The translations under genes were made by a program, and so were the position numbers. 64,000 nt of DNA, taken from Halomonas sp. (GTDB lineage: Bacteria > Pseudomonadota > Gammaproteobacteria > Pseudomonadales > Halomonadaceae). Under the pieces are notes generated by a model. That model had not been told where the DNA came from. It ran no database searches and was given only the letters and a program-made list of their open reading frames with translations. Where the stretch lies: assembly GCF_017515565.1 (NCBI RefSeq), contig NZ_JAFWFN010000049.1, positions 124,001 through 188,000 on the forward strand, read 5' to 3'. The stretch's first letter is position 1; each line of letters begins with the position of its first letter. This document shows, in pieces, positions 45,174-52,466 of this stretch.

Positions 45174-45208
45174 GTAAGTTTTGATAGTAAGTTTTGGTGG
45201 TAAGTTTT
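45174..45208. repeat. Triple 9-base direct repeat in the LysR/aldehyde dehydrogenase gap
   Basis: GTAAGTTTT occurs three times with a 13-base period (45174, 45187, 45200), separated by GATA and GGTG. It lies 27 to 61 bases upstream of the LysR start and 99 to 133 before the aldehyde dehydrogenase start. Next to it TTATTGAT recurs at 45207 and 45229 with small changes. Candidate regulator binding or expanded repeat. Confidence 0.65.
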
Positions 45209-45306
45209 ATTGATCATTTTATCTGAATTATTGATTATCCTTATCTTCCCGCCTTCTCTAGCATGTCGTCAACAGTCCGTTATCAATGCCATAAAAAGAG
45301 GTCGCT

Positions 45307-46746
45307 ATGCCATCCCTCCACGCGCTCTATATCAACGGCCAATGGGTCGACAGCGAAAGCCACATTACCAACTCCAATCCCTCGGACCTTGCTGATGTGA
45401 TTGGTGAGTATTCCCAAGCGAGCGCTGCCCAGGTTAAAGAGGCAATCAGTGCAGCGCGCCTGGGCCAGCGTGAGTGGGCCAAAACCGGGCTGGAGCAGCG
45501 CTACGGCATCTTGATGGCGATTGGCGATGAGCTGATGGCGCGCAAGGAAGAGTTGGGCCGTCTGCTGTCTCGCGAAGAAGGCAAACCGCTGGCAGAAGGT
45601 ATGGGTGAAGTGGCGCGTTCGGCGCAGTTCTTCCACTACTACGCTGCTGAAGTGCTACGCCAGTTGGATGAGCGAGTAGACTCCGTGCGCCCTGGCGTTG
45701 AAGTTGATACCCGCCGGGAACCAGTGGGCGTGGTGGGCATCATCAGCCCGTGGAACTTCCCGATGGCTACCGCGGTATGGAAGATCGCCCCGGCACTGGC
45801 CTTTGGTAACGCGGTAATTTTCAAACCTGCCAACCTGGTGCCTGCCAGCGCCTGGGCCTTGACCGAAATCATCAGTCGCCAGGCCTTGCCCGCGGGTACC
45901 TTTAACCTACTGATGGGCAGCGGCGGCAGCGTCGGCGAAGCGCTGATCACCAGCCCCGCGATTAATGCACTGACCTTTACTGGCTCGCTGGAAGTGGGAC
46001 GCCGTGTTGCCGCTGCTACCGCCGGTAACCTGGTTAAATGCCAGCTGGAAATGGGCTCCAAGAACGCCCTGATCGTCGCTGAAGATGCGAATTTGGATCT
46101 AGCGGTGGAAGCAGCCTTCAACGGCGCTTATTCCGGTACCGGACAGAAGTGCACGGCGTCTTCTCGATTGATTGTTCATGAAGCCGTCCACGATGCGTTT
46201 GTGGACAAGCTGACCGCGCGGCTAGCGAAAGCTAAAGTCGGGCCAGCGCTGGAAGAGGGTGTGCAGATTGGCCCCGTCGCCGATGCCCGTCAGTTGGAGT
46301 CCAACCTGAACTGGATTGAACGTGGCAAAGCTGATGGCGCCAAACTGGTGTTCGGCGGCGAACGGGTAAGTTGTGCCAGCGAAGGCTACTTTATGGCCCC
46401 CACGCTGTTTGTTGAGACCTCCAATGAGATGGCCATCAACCGCGAAGAGGTTTTCGGCCCAATAGCCTGTGTGATCAAGGTCGCCGATATGGATGAAGCC
46501 ATCGCTACCCTGAACGATACTAACTTCGGCCTGACGGCGGGCATTATTACCGACTCCCTGGCGCTGGCGACTCGCTTCAAAGCTGAAGCTGAGACAGGTT
46601 GTGTGATGGTCAACCTGGCAACCGCTGGCACTGATTACCATGTACCGTTTGGCGGTCGCAAAGACTCCAGCTTCGGCCCGCGTGAACAAGGGCGCTATGC
46701 GCGTGAGTTCTACACTGTGGTCAAAACCTGTTACGTCAAGGCGTAA
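45307..46746 (+). CDS. NAD(P)-dependent aldehyde dehydrogenase
   Basis: The 479-residue enzyme has the NAD-binding segment GIISPWNFPMATAVWKIAPALAFGN (parts), FTGSLEVGRRVA, the catalytic Glu in LEMGSKNA and the catalytic Cys in SGTGQKCTASS. The family resembles alpha-ketoglutarate semialdehyde and succinate semialdehyde dehydrogenases; the exact aldehyde is not clear. It is the first gene of the run 45307-57010 and ends 10 bases before the M19-family gene. The oxidation step implies that the pathway yields an aldehyde. Confidence 0.9.
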   Translation: MPSLHALYINGQWVDSESHITNSNPSDLADVIGEYSQASAAQVKEAISAARLGQREWAKTGLEQRYGILMAIGDELMARKEELGRLLSREEGKPLAEGMGEVARSAQFFHYYAAEVLRQLDERVDSVRPGVEVDTRREPVGVVGIISPWNFPMATAVWKIAPALAFGNAVIFKPANLVPASAWALTEIISRQALPAGTFNLLMGSGGSVGEALITSPAINALTFTGSLEVGRRVAAATAGNLVKCQLEMGSKNALIVAEDANLDLAVEAAFNGAYSGTGQKCTASSRLIVHEAVHDAFVDKLTARLAKAKVGPALEEGVQIGPVADARQLESNLNWIERGKADGAKLVFGGERVSCASEGYFMAPTLFVETSNEMAINREEVFGPIACVIKVADMDEAIATLNDTNFGLTAGIITDSLALATRFKAEAETGCVMVNLATAGTDYHVPFGGRKDSSFGPREQGRYAREFYTVVKTCYVKA

Positions 46747-46756
46747 GGAGCGGGCT

Positions 46757-47749
46757 ATGTCCAAGCAGATGCTGACCGTTGATGGGCTCCAGTACTCCAA
46801 CTGGTCCCGGGAGATTTTCGAACAGATGCGCGAGGGCGGCGTGGACGCCGTCCACGCCACCCTGGTGTACCACGAGACGCTACGTGAAACCCTGACCCGC
46901 ATCGGCGAGTGGAACCGCCGGTTTGAAGCCCATAGCGACTTGATCATGCCGGTGCATGCGCCGGGCGATATCGAACGCGCCCAGAAGGCGGGCAAGGTAG
47001 GCATCTTCTTCGGCGCCCAGAACTGCTCGCCGATTGAAGACGATATCGACATGGTCGCAGTGCTGCGCCAGCTGGGCCTTCTGATCATGCAGCTCACCTA
47101 TAACAACCAGAGCCTGTTGGCGTGTGGTTGTTATGAGAGCGAGGACAGCGGTATTACTCGCTTTGGTCGCCAGGTGATTCGCGAGATGAACCGGGTCGGC
47201 ATGGTGATTGATATGTCCCACAGCGGCGAACGCTCGACGCTTGAGGCGATCGAGACTTCCGAGCGCCCGGTGATCATCTCCCACGCTAACCCGAGCTTTT
47301 TCCACGACGCCAAGCGCAACAAGTCTGACAAGGTGCTCAAGGCGATTGCCGAAAATGACGGACTACTGGGCTTTTCGGCCTATCCATTCCATCTCAAAAA
47401 CGGCCCAGACTGCACCCTGGAAGATTATTGCGACATGATTGCCCGTACGGTGGACATGATGGGTATTGAACACGTCGGCCTGGGGACTGACTTATGCCAG
47501 AACCAGCCGACCACAGTGCTGGAATGGATGCGCAATGGCCGCTGGTCAAAAGAGATGGATTACGGTGAAGGTAGTGCCAACAATGCCGGCTGGCCAAAGC
47601 CACTGGCTTGGCTGCGCGATAGCCGAGACTTTCCCAACCTGATTGATGGGTTGCTTGCCAAAGGGTTTGGCGAAGAAGAGGTCGCTCGCATTATGGGGCG
47701 CAACTGGGTCGAATTGCTGGAGCGCACGACAACCCGTGGTGGTGATTGA
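46757..47749 (+). CDS. Membrane dipeptidase-family (M19) protein with degenerate metal site
   Basis: The 330-residue TIM-barrel protein belongs to COG2355. His155 and His176 are present in VIDMSHSGERST and PVIISHANPS, and Asp245 in VGLGTDLC. The N-terminal H-x-D zinc ligands are replaced, with VDGLQYS at residues 8-14, and the bridging Glu region reads GAQNC with Gln88. So two or three ligands of the binuclear site are missing, and it may not be a classical dipeptidase. Similar M19-like proteins occur in betaine-catabolism clusters of pseudomonads. ATG 46757, after GGAG, is preferred over a longer upstream frame. Confidence 0.85.
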   Translation: MSKQMLTVDGLQYSNWSREIFEQMREGGVDAVHATLVYHETLRETLTRIGEWNRRFEAHSDLIMPVHAPGDIERAQKAGKVGIFFGAQNCSPIEDDIDMVAVLRQLGLLIMQLTYNNQSLLACGCYESEDSGITRFGRQVIREMNRVGMVIDMSHSGERSTLEAIETSERPVIISHANPSFFHDAKRNKSDKVLKAIAENDGLLGFSAYPFHLKNGPDCTLEDYCDMIARTVDMMGIEHVGLGTDLCQNQPTTVLEWMRNGRWSKEMDYGEGSANNAGWPKPLAWLRDSRDFPNLIDGLLAKGFGEEEVARIMGRNWVELLERTTTRGGD

Positions 47750-47799
47750 GCACGCCAGGACGCACTGCCCATCCGCCGTGCGTTGCCCGCAATAGCTAA

Positions 47800-47847
47800 T
47801 ATCCACAACAAGCAGTATTCGCAACAACTAATACCCACAATAATCAA
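47800..47847 (+). repeat. Three 16-base imperfect tandem repeats before the BCCT gene
   Basis: Units TATCCACAACAAGCAG, TATTCGCAACAACTAA and TACCCACAATAATCAA occupy 47800-47847 exactly head to tail. They lie directly upstream of the transporter Shine-Dalgarno TGAGG (47851-47855) and ATG (47863). They could be a protein-binding or translational leader element. Confidence 0.65.
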
Positions 47848-47862
47848 TAATGAGGTTTCCCC

Positions 47863-49440
47863 ATGGACTCATCCAAAAAAAAGGACGATGCCTCAGGGCT
47901 GGGCAAGTTCGGTGACCCTGTTGTGCTCGGGCTTAGCGGCGGCTTTGTCGTTCTGTTTGTCGTTCTTTCACTGATCAGCACTGAGGGTGTGGCCGGTGCG
48001 ATTTCAAACGGTTTTGCCTGGACCGCGGCGGTGTTGGGCTCGTATTTCCAGTTGCTGCTGTTACTGACCTTCTTTATCGCTATTGGCTTGGCTATCTCAC
48101 CCGCAGCTAGCGCGAAAGTGGGTGGCCTGGATAAGCCTGAGCTGAGCACTTTCAAGTGGCTCTCGATCATTATGTGTACCCTGCTGGCTGGAGGAGGTGT
48201 CTTCTTTGCTGCCGGTGAGCCGGTGTATCACATCGTGGTCACGCCGCCCGCCTTCGACACCGAAGCAGGCACGGTGGAAGCGATTGCCAGCGCGCTGGCG
48301 CAGTCGTTCATGCACTGGGGCTTTCTGGCCTGGGCGGTACTTGGCTCGCTGACGGCTGTTGTACTGGCTTACTGGCACTACGACCGTGGCCTTCCGCTGC
48401 AGCCGCGAACTCTGCTGTATCCGGTACTTGGCGAGCGCCTGATGCGCAGCTGGGTGGGCGGCGTGGTCGATGCCTGCTGTGTAATTGCGGTGGTAGCAGG
48501 CACCGTTGGCCCGATTGGCTTTCTGGCCACCCAGGTCAGCTTTGGTCTGCATGAGCTGTTTGGCATCAGCGAAGGCTACACCACTCAGCTGATGATTCTG
48601 ATAGTGCTGGGCGCCGTGTACGTCACCTCTGCGGCTACCGGTATTCATCGCGGCATTCAGCTGCTTAGCCGCTTCAATGTGTTTCTGGCCCTGGCTATCG
48701 CTGCGGTGATCTTTGTCTTTGGCCCAACGCTGTTCTTTGCCAATGCCTACCTGCAAGGCTTTGGTGTCTACATCAGTTCTTTCTTTGCCATGGCCACCAT
48801 GACCTCGGAAACCGCGCCGGCCTGGTGGATGCAGTGGTGGACGGTGTTCTTCTTCGCCTGGTTTATCGGTTACGGCCCGCTGATGGCAATCTTCGTGGCG
48901 CGTATCTCTCGTGGTCGCACCATTCGGCAGATGATTCTAGCCGTTGCCGTGATGGCACCGATTGCCACCACCGTCTGGTTTACCCTGTTGGGTGGTTCCG
49001 GTATTTACTATCAGCTAACCGGAGCAATTGACTTGGCTGAGGCGCTGAATAACTTCCAGTTTGATGTAGCGACGCTCACCGTGGCCCAAGCACTGCCGGG
49101 CGGCGCCTTGATGGCGCTGGCCATTTTGCTGTTGACCACCATCTTTGTGGCCACTACCGGCGACTCCATGAGCTATGCAATTGCTGTGGTATGTACCGGT
49201 CACGATCAACCGCATACCGCTGTGCGCATTTTCTGGGGGGTTACCATGTCGTTGATGGCAGCGATCCTGCTTTATATGGGGGCTGGCCAGATCGGTGTGT
49301 TGCAGCAGTTTATCGTGATTACCGCCATTCCCGTTTCACTGGTGCTGTTGCCCTCGCTGTGGCTGGGCCCGCAAGCGGCTTATGCCATGGCGCGGGAGCA
49401 AGGGTTGAGCACCCGCAAAAAGGACGTTGTTCATGATTAA
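47863..49440 (+). CDS. BCCT-family transporter with altered aromatic box
   Basis: The 525-residue inner-membrane protein has about twelve hydrophobic segments and the family block FVARISRGRTIRQ. BCCT carriers import betaine, choline, carnitine or ectoine-like solutes. The substrate box is unusual: the usual YWAWWISW reads FFAWFIGY (residues 330-337), and the TM3 glycine motif reads LAGGGVFFAAGEP. The TM4 region HWGFLAW (151-157) keeps its Trp residues. It follows the M19 gene by 113 bases and is overlapped by the 603-residue gene. The transporter suggests the cluster starts by taking up a quaternary or methylated amine. Confidence 0.88.
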   Translation: MDSSKKKDDASGLGKFGDPVVLGLSGGFVVLFVVLSLISTEGVAGAISNGFAWTAAVLGSYFQLLLLLTFFIAIGLAISPAASAKVGGLDKPELSTFKWLSIIMCTLLAGGGVFFAAGEPVYHIVVTPPAFDTEAGTVEAIASALAQSFMHWGFLAWAVLGSLTAVVLAYWHYDRGLPLQPRTLLYPVLGERLMRSWVGGVVDACCVIAVVAGTVGPIGFLATQVSFGLHELFGISEGYTTQLMILIVLGAVYVTSAATGIHRGIQLLSRFNVFLALAIAAVIFVFGPTLFFANAYLQGFGVYISSFFAMATMTSETAPAWWMQWWTVFFFAWFIGYGPLMAIFVARISRGRTIRQMILAVAVMAPIATTVWFTLLGGSGIYYQLTGAIDLAEALNNFQFDVATLTVAQALPGGALMALAILLLTTIFVATTGDSMSYAIAVVCTGHDQPHTAVRIFWGVTMSLMAAILLYMGAGQIGVLQQFIVITAIPVSLVLLPSLWLGPQAAYAMAREQGLSTRKKDVVHD

Positions 49441-51244
49441 TCGCGAATGGGGGCTGGCGCCGCTGGCCCCTCTTAACCTGCGTCCTGCGGATGATGTCAT
49501 GCAGCTGGAACGCTTGGGCAGCCTCCACGCCTGCCGACTAAGCTTTGTGCGCACCCTGATGCGCCAGATGGGGCGCCAGCGCTGGCAGGTCAGTCGGGAG
49601 CATTTTGATCTGGATGAACACGGTTATGGCACCGCTATCTATCGGCTGCAGACACCTTATGGGCGCTACCATGGGGTGATGTTTGCCCAGGCATTGGACG
49701 ACTCGCGACGCACCGACCGAGTGATTGCTGAAGCCTGGGATGTCACCTTCGGCCTAGTAGAAGGCGATGTGGACGATAGCTTGCTGGAGCAGATGGCTGC
49801 CAATGTGCCGCTGCAGGAAGCTGGCCGCCAGCATCCAAGGGTACTGGTGTTATCTCGCGCCAATAAAAGCCTGCGCAACTTTGCCCACTTTGTTGAAGCG
49901 CTTGCCAGCGGCCAGCAGCCGGACCCGCAGTGGCTGACTCGGGTAGGCTATCTTTACCGTACCACGGCGGTTTACGGCAACGGCAAATTCGGCATTGCTG
50001 ATTTTGCCCGCCTGCATGAAAACCCAGACTTTCGGCGACCGTTCTCGCCGCAGATGGCCGGGGTCTATCTGCTGCGCCATTTCTCCATCGAGCAGGTGGA
50101 GCATTTGGCCCGCTCCCAGGCACCGCAAACTGCCTGTGCACTGGCCACCGAGCTGCGTCGATACTTGGGTATCGGCAACTCGACGGGCTTAGGGATGGCG
50201 CCTTTTCTGATTAGCCATCCGCAGTTAATCGCGCAATGGGTCAATCAGCGTGAAACCGCCCTGGCGCTTGCTCAGCGTCAGGCACCCAATGAAGAAGACC
50301 GCAAGCGGCTAATTGCGCTTACCCGCCGCGCCCTACAGCATCTGATGGAAACCGTCACCGAAGACACGGAGCAGACCGAACGCAACGGCGAGACCGTAGC
50401 CAGCCTGCCGGACGTGCTCGTTTGGTTGGAAAGTGCGCCGTTGGAAGACGACCTGTGGGCCCAGCTGGTTGCCTGGAGCGAGCGGACTCTGTCGCTGGAA
50501 GCCCAGGAGTTGATAAATACGCTGTTGATTGAGCTTTACCCTGAGCTGGTTGACCCGCTCGAAGAGCAGATGGGCGTCACCGAGAACCTGGATCTTCAGC
50601 CGGATATGGCCCTGATTCACCTTCGTCAATTGATCGAGACCCACTATAGCTGGGCGCTGGAGCATGACTACGAAAGCCGAGAAGGCAGCTACTGGTTCTG
50701 GTACCGCTCAACCGAAAAAGAAGAGCCGCGCCTGGGTATTCGCCATGCAGAGGCGGGCGTCGAGAAAGAAATGCTGATTGCCATGGGGCCAAGGGTTGCC
50801 CATAGCCATGCGGCGATCTGTGAGTTTCTTGAAGAAACACCGCGTGCCAAGGTAGTGGACTTCCTGCTGGCCAAACCGCGCCATAAAGAGATCATCCGCC
50901 GGGTGCAGACCCTGGTAAAGGATACCTACGGGGACATCCACGCCAATCTCTGGCACCAAGACATGAAGCCTATGCACCTTTTGCGCACCAAGCTTTCATT
51001 TTTCGGTGCTAGCCGCTTTGACCCCAAGTCTGACCGCTGGGTGCGGATTACCCTGTTCCAAGGCGCGCCGTTGGTGGAAGAGCTCAACGCCGAACCGGAA
51101 GACCTCAGCCATTTTGACGACTGGAGCTTTCCGCTGCAGCCAACGCTTGAAAATGGCGCGGTGGGGCCTGCTGGATTATCGCCCCATGCCAGCTCATCAG
51201 CGTCAACCGTTTATCAACCTGCTGCTGGTGGAGAAACATCATGA
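49433..51244 (+). CDS. Uncharacterised 603-residue soluble protein
   Basis: I do not recognise this protein. It starts MINREWGLAPLAPLNLRPA, has no signal peptide or membrane segment and is rich in Trp, Arg and His. Notable blocks are RYLGIGNSTGLGMAPFLISHP (residues 243-263) and GSYWFWYRSTEKEEPRLGI (about 418-436). Others are ANLWHQDMKPMHLLRTKLSFFG (about 504-525, in two parts) and the acidic DDWSFPLQP near the end. The last 40 residues are Ser/Ala/Gly-rich. Its start overlaps the BCCT stop by eight bases and its stop overlaps the DUF3726 start by four, so it is firmly coupled to the pathway. It may be its key enzyme. Confidence 0.78.
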   Translation: MINREWGLAPLAPLNLRPADDVMQLERLGSLHACRLSFVRTLMRQMGRQRWQVSREHFDLDEHGYGTAIYRLQTPYGRYHGVMFAQALDDSRRTDRVIAEAWDVTFGLVEGDVDDSLLEQMAANVPLQEAGRQHPRVLVLSRANKSLRNFAHFVEALASGQQPDPQWLTRVGYLYRTTAVYGNGKFGIADFARLHENPDFRRPFSPQMAGVYLLRHFSIEQVEHLARSQAPQTACALATELRRYLGIGNSTGLGMAPFLISHPQLIAQWVNQRETALALAQRQAPNEEDRKRLIALTRRALQHLMETVTEDTEQTERNGETVASLPDVLVWLESAPLEDDLWAQLVAWSERTLSLEAQELINTLLIELYPELVDPLEEQMGVTENLDLQPDMALIHLRQLIETHYSWALEHDYESREGSYWFWYRSTEKEEPRLGIRHAEAGVEKEMLIAMGPRVAHSHAAICEFLEETPRAKVVDFLLAKPRHKEIIRRVQTLVKDTYGDIHANLWHQDMKPMHLLRTKLSFFGASRFDPKSDRWVRITLFQGAPLVEELNAEPEDLSHFDDWSFPLQPTLENGAVGPAGLSPHASSSASTVYQPAAGGETS

Positions 51245-52014
51245 AAGTCTCCTTCAATGAGCTACAAGGGTTGTGCAGAAAAGCTTTCACTGGGATTGGC
51301 TTTGAAGACGGGGACGCAGCTGATGCCGCCGATATGGTGGCGTGGATGCAGTGTCATGGCTTCAATGCGATTGATCAGCTCAACCGCGGGCTGGATTTTT
51401 TACTGGAAGAAGACCCTGAAGCGTTGCCCGCCGTTATTTATCAGGATGGTGACTTAGCGGTACTGGATGGCCATGGCCAGAGCGTGCTGCGTAGTATCAG
51501 TCTGGCGACCGAGCTGGGCTTTGCCAAGGCCCGGGCGCGGGGGCTTTCGGTGGTTAAAATCCGCCGTTGCCACAATCGTCAGCTGATCATGGGCTATCTC
51601 TCACGCCTTGCGGGGCGTGGCATCAATATTACCGCTTTCTGGCGCAATGCCCAGGAGCCGCTTACCGAGCAGGTGGTGGGTTTTCGCGCGGGCCACCCAA
51701 CGCCAGAAGTATGCATCTACTCGGTGCGCGATGTGCCGGAAGAAAACGAACCCAACGACGGCATTACCTTAGTGATGGCCAACCACGTTGAGCTATTGCC
51801 TTCCCTAGGCGAGGACCACGATCTGGATCTGTTAGCACGTCACTCTGAGTCCGATTTAATGGCCTGCCGCGAGCGCTCGCTACAGGAAGGCATTGAGGTA
51901 GATGATGCGATCTGGGCGCGTCTTAAAGCGCTGGCACATCGCATCCTGGTGGAGTCCTCCGAGGCTTCCCGAGGCGGCGCCGGCGCCGGTGCTGGTGTCA
52001 ACGACAACGATTGA
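51241..52014 (+). CDS. DUF3726-family protein, Ldh2-like
   Basis: The 257-residue protein begins MKVSFNELQGLCRKAFTGIG and fits DUF3726. Its middle, LDGHGQSVLRSISLATELGFAKARARGLSVVKIRRCHNRQL in parts (about residues 75-115), resembles the Ldh2 family of NAD(P)-dependent malate, lactate and cyclic-imine reductases. It is shorter than those (about 340). That relation is my inference. The C-terminus is a Gly/Ala tail. Its start overlaps the 603-residue gene by ATGA, and RidA follows after 21 bases. A role in handling an imine or hydroxy acid would fit RidA and the aldehyde dehydrogenase. Confidence 0.75.
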   Translation: MKVSFNELQGLCRKAFTGIGFEDGDAADAADMVAWMQCHGFNAIDQLNRGLDFLLEEDPEALPAVIYQDGDLAVLDGHGQSVLRSISLATELGFAKARARGLSVVKIRRCHNRQLIMGYLSRLAGRGINITAFWRNAQEPLTEQVVGFRAGHPTPEVCIYSVRDVPEENEPNDGITLVMANHVELLPSLGEDHDLDLLARHSESDLMACRERSLQEGIEVDDAIWARLKALAHRILVESSEASRGGAGAGAGVNDND

Positions 52015-52035
52015 TAGATAAATGAGAGCACTGTA

Positions 52036-52419
52036 ATGATTCAACCGATAAAGACCGATCTTTATGCGGCCAAGGCGCCACTCGAATGGGCCGTGGTCGG
52101 CAATGGCATCTTATTTACCGCACAGATTCCCATCGGCGCCGACGGTACTGTGGTAGAAGGCGGTATCGAAGCACAAACGCGCCAGACGCTAGATAATCTG
52201 CAACATACTCTGGAAAGCGCTGGTGCGGGTATGCAGCAACTAACTCAGGTACTGATCTACGTGACTCAGCGCGAGGATCTGGCTACGGTTAACCGTGTCT
52301 ATGCAGACTATGTCACCGCGCCTTACCCCAACCGTGCCGCCATTATTGTGTCTGGTTTTGCGCGAGAAGAAATGTTGGTAGAGATGGTAGCCTATGCTGC
52401 TATTGATTATGTTGCATAA
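52036..52419 (+). CDS. ridA: RidA-family reactive imine/enamine hydrolase
   Basis: The 127-residue protein has the RidA core, with ILFTAQIPIG, QTRQTLDNLQHTLESAGAG and the substrate-carboxylate Arg in PYPNRAAI followed by LVEMVAYAAI. RidA hydrolyses imines or enamines to keto acids and ammonia. Paralogues are common, so this may be a dedicated subfamily member rather than housekeeping RidA. It lies between the DUF3726 and formate dehydrogenase genes and supports an imine intermediate in the pathway. Confidence 0.85.
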   Translation: MIQPIKTDLYAAKAPLEWAVVGNGILFTAQIPIGADGTVVEGGIEAQTRQTLDNLQHTLESAGAGMQQLTQVLIYVTQREDLATVNRVYADYVTAPYPNRAAIIVSGFAREEMLVEMVAYAAIDYVA

Positions 52420-52466
52420 AGATTGAATTTTTGATTATTGGCTAACGCAAAAAAGAGTATGCAAGT

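Noticed and set aside
46222-47097. A long open frame (291 codons) on the minus strand opposite the aldehyde dehydrogenase and M19 genes.
   Set aside because: It lies antisense across two well-supported genes, has no family resemblance, and its length is explained by the high GC content of the opposite strand.
51006-51260. An 84-codon open frame inside the end of the 603-residue gene.
   Set aside because: It is in another frame of a gene with continuous coding character and strong coupling to its neighbours, and it has no ribosome-binding site.
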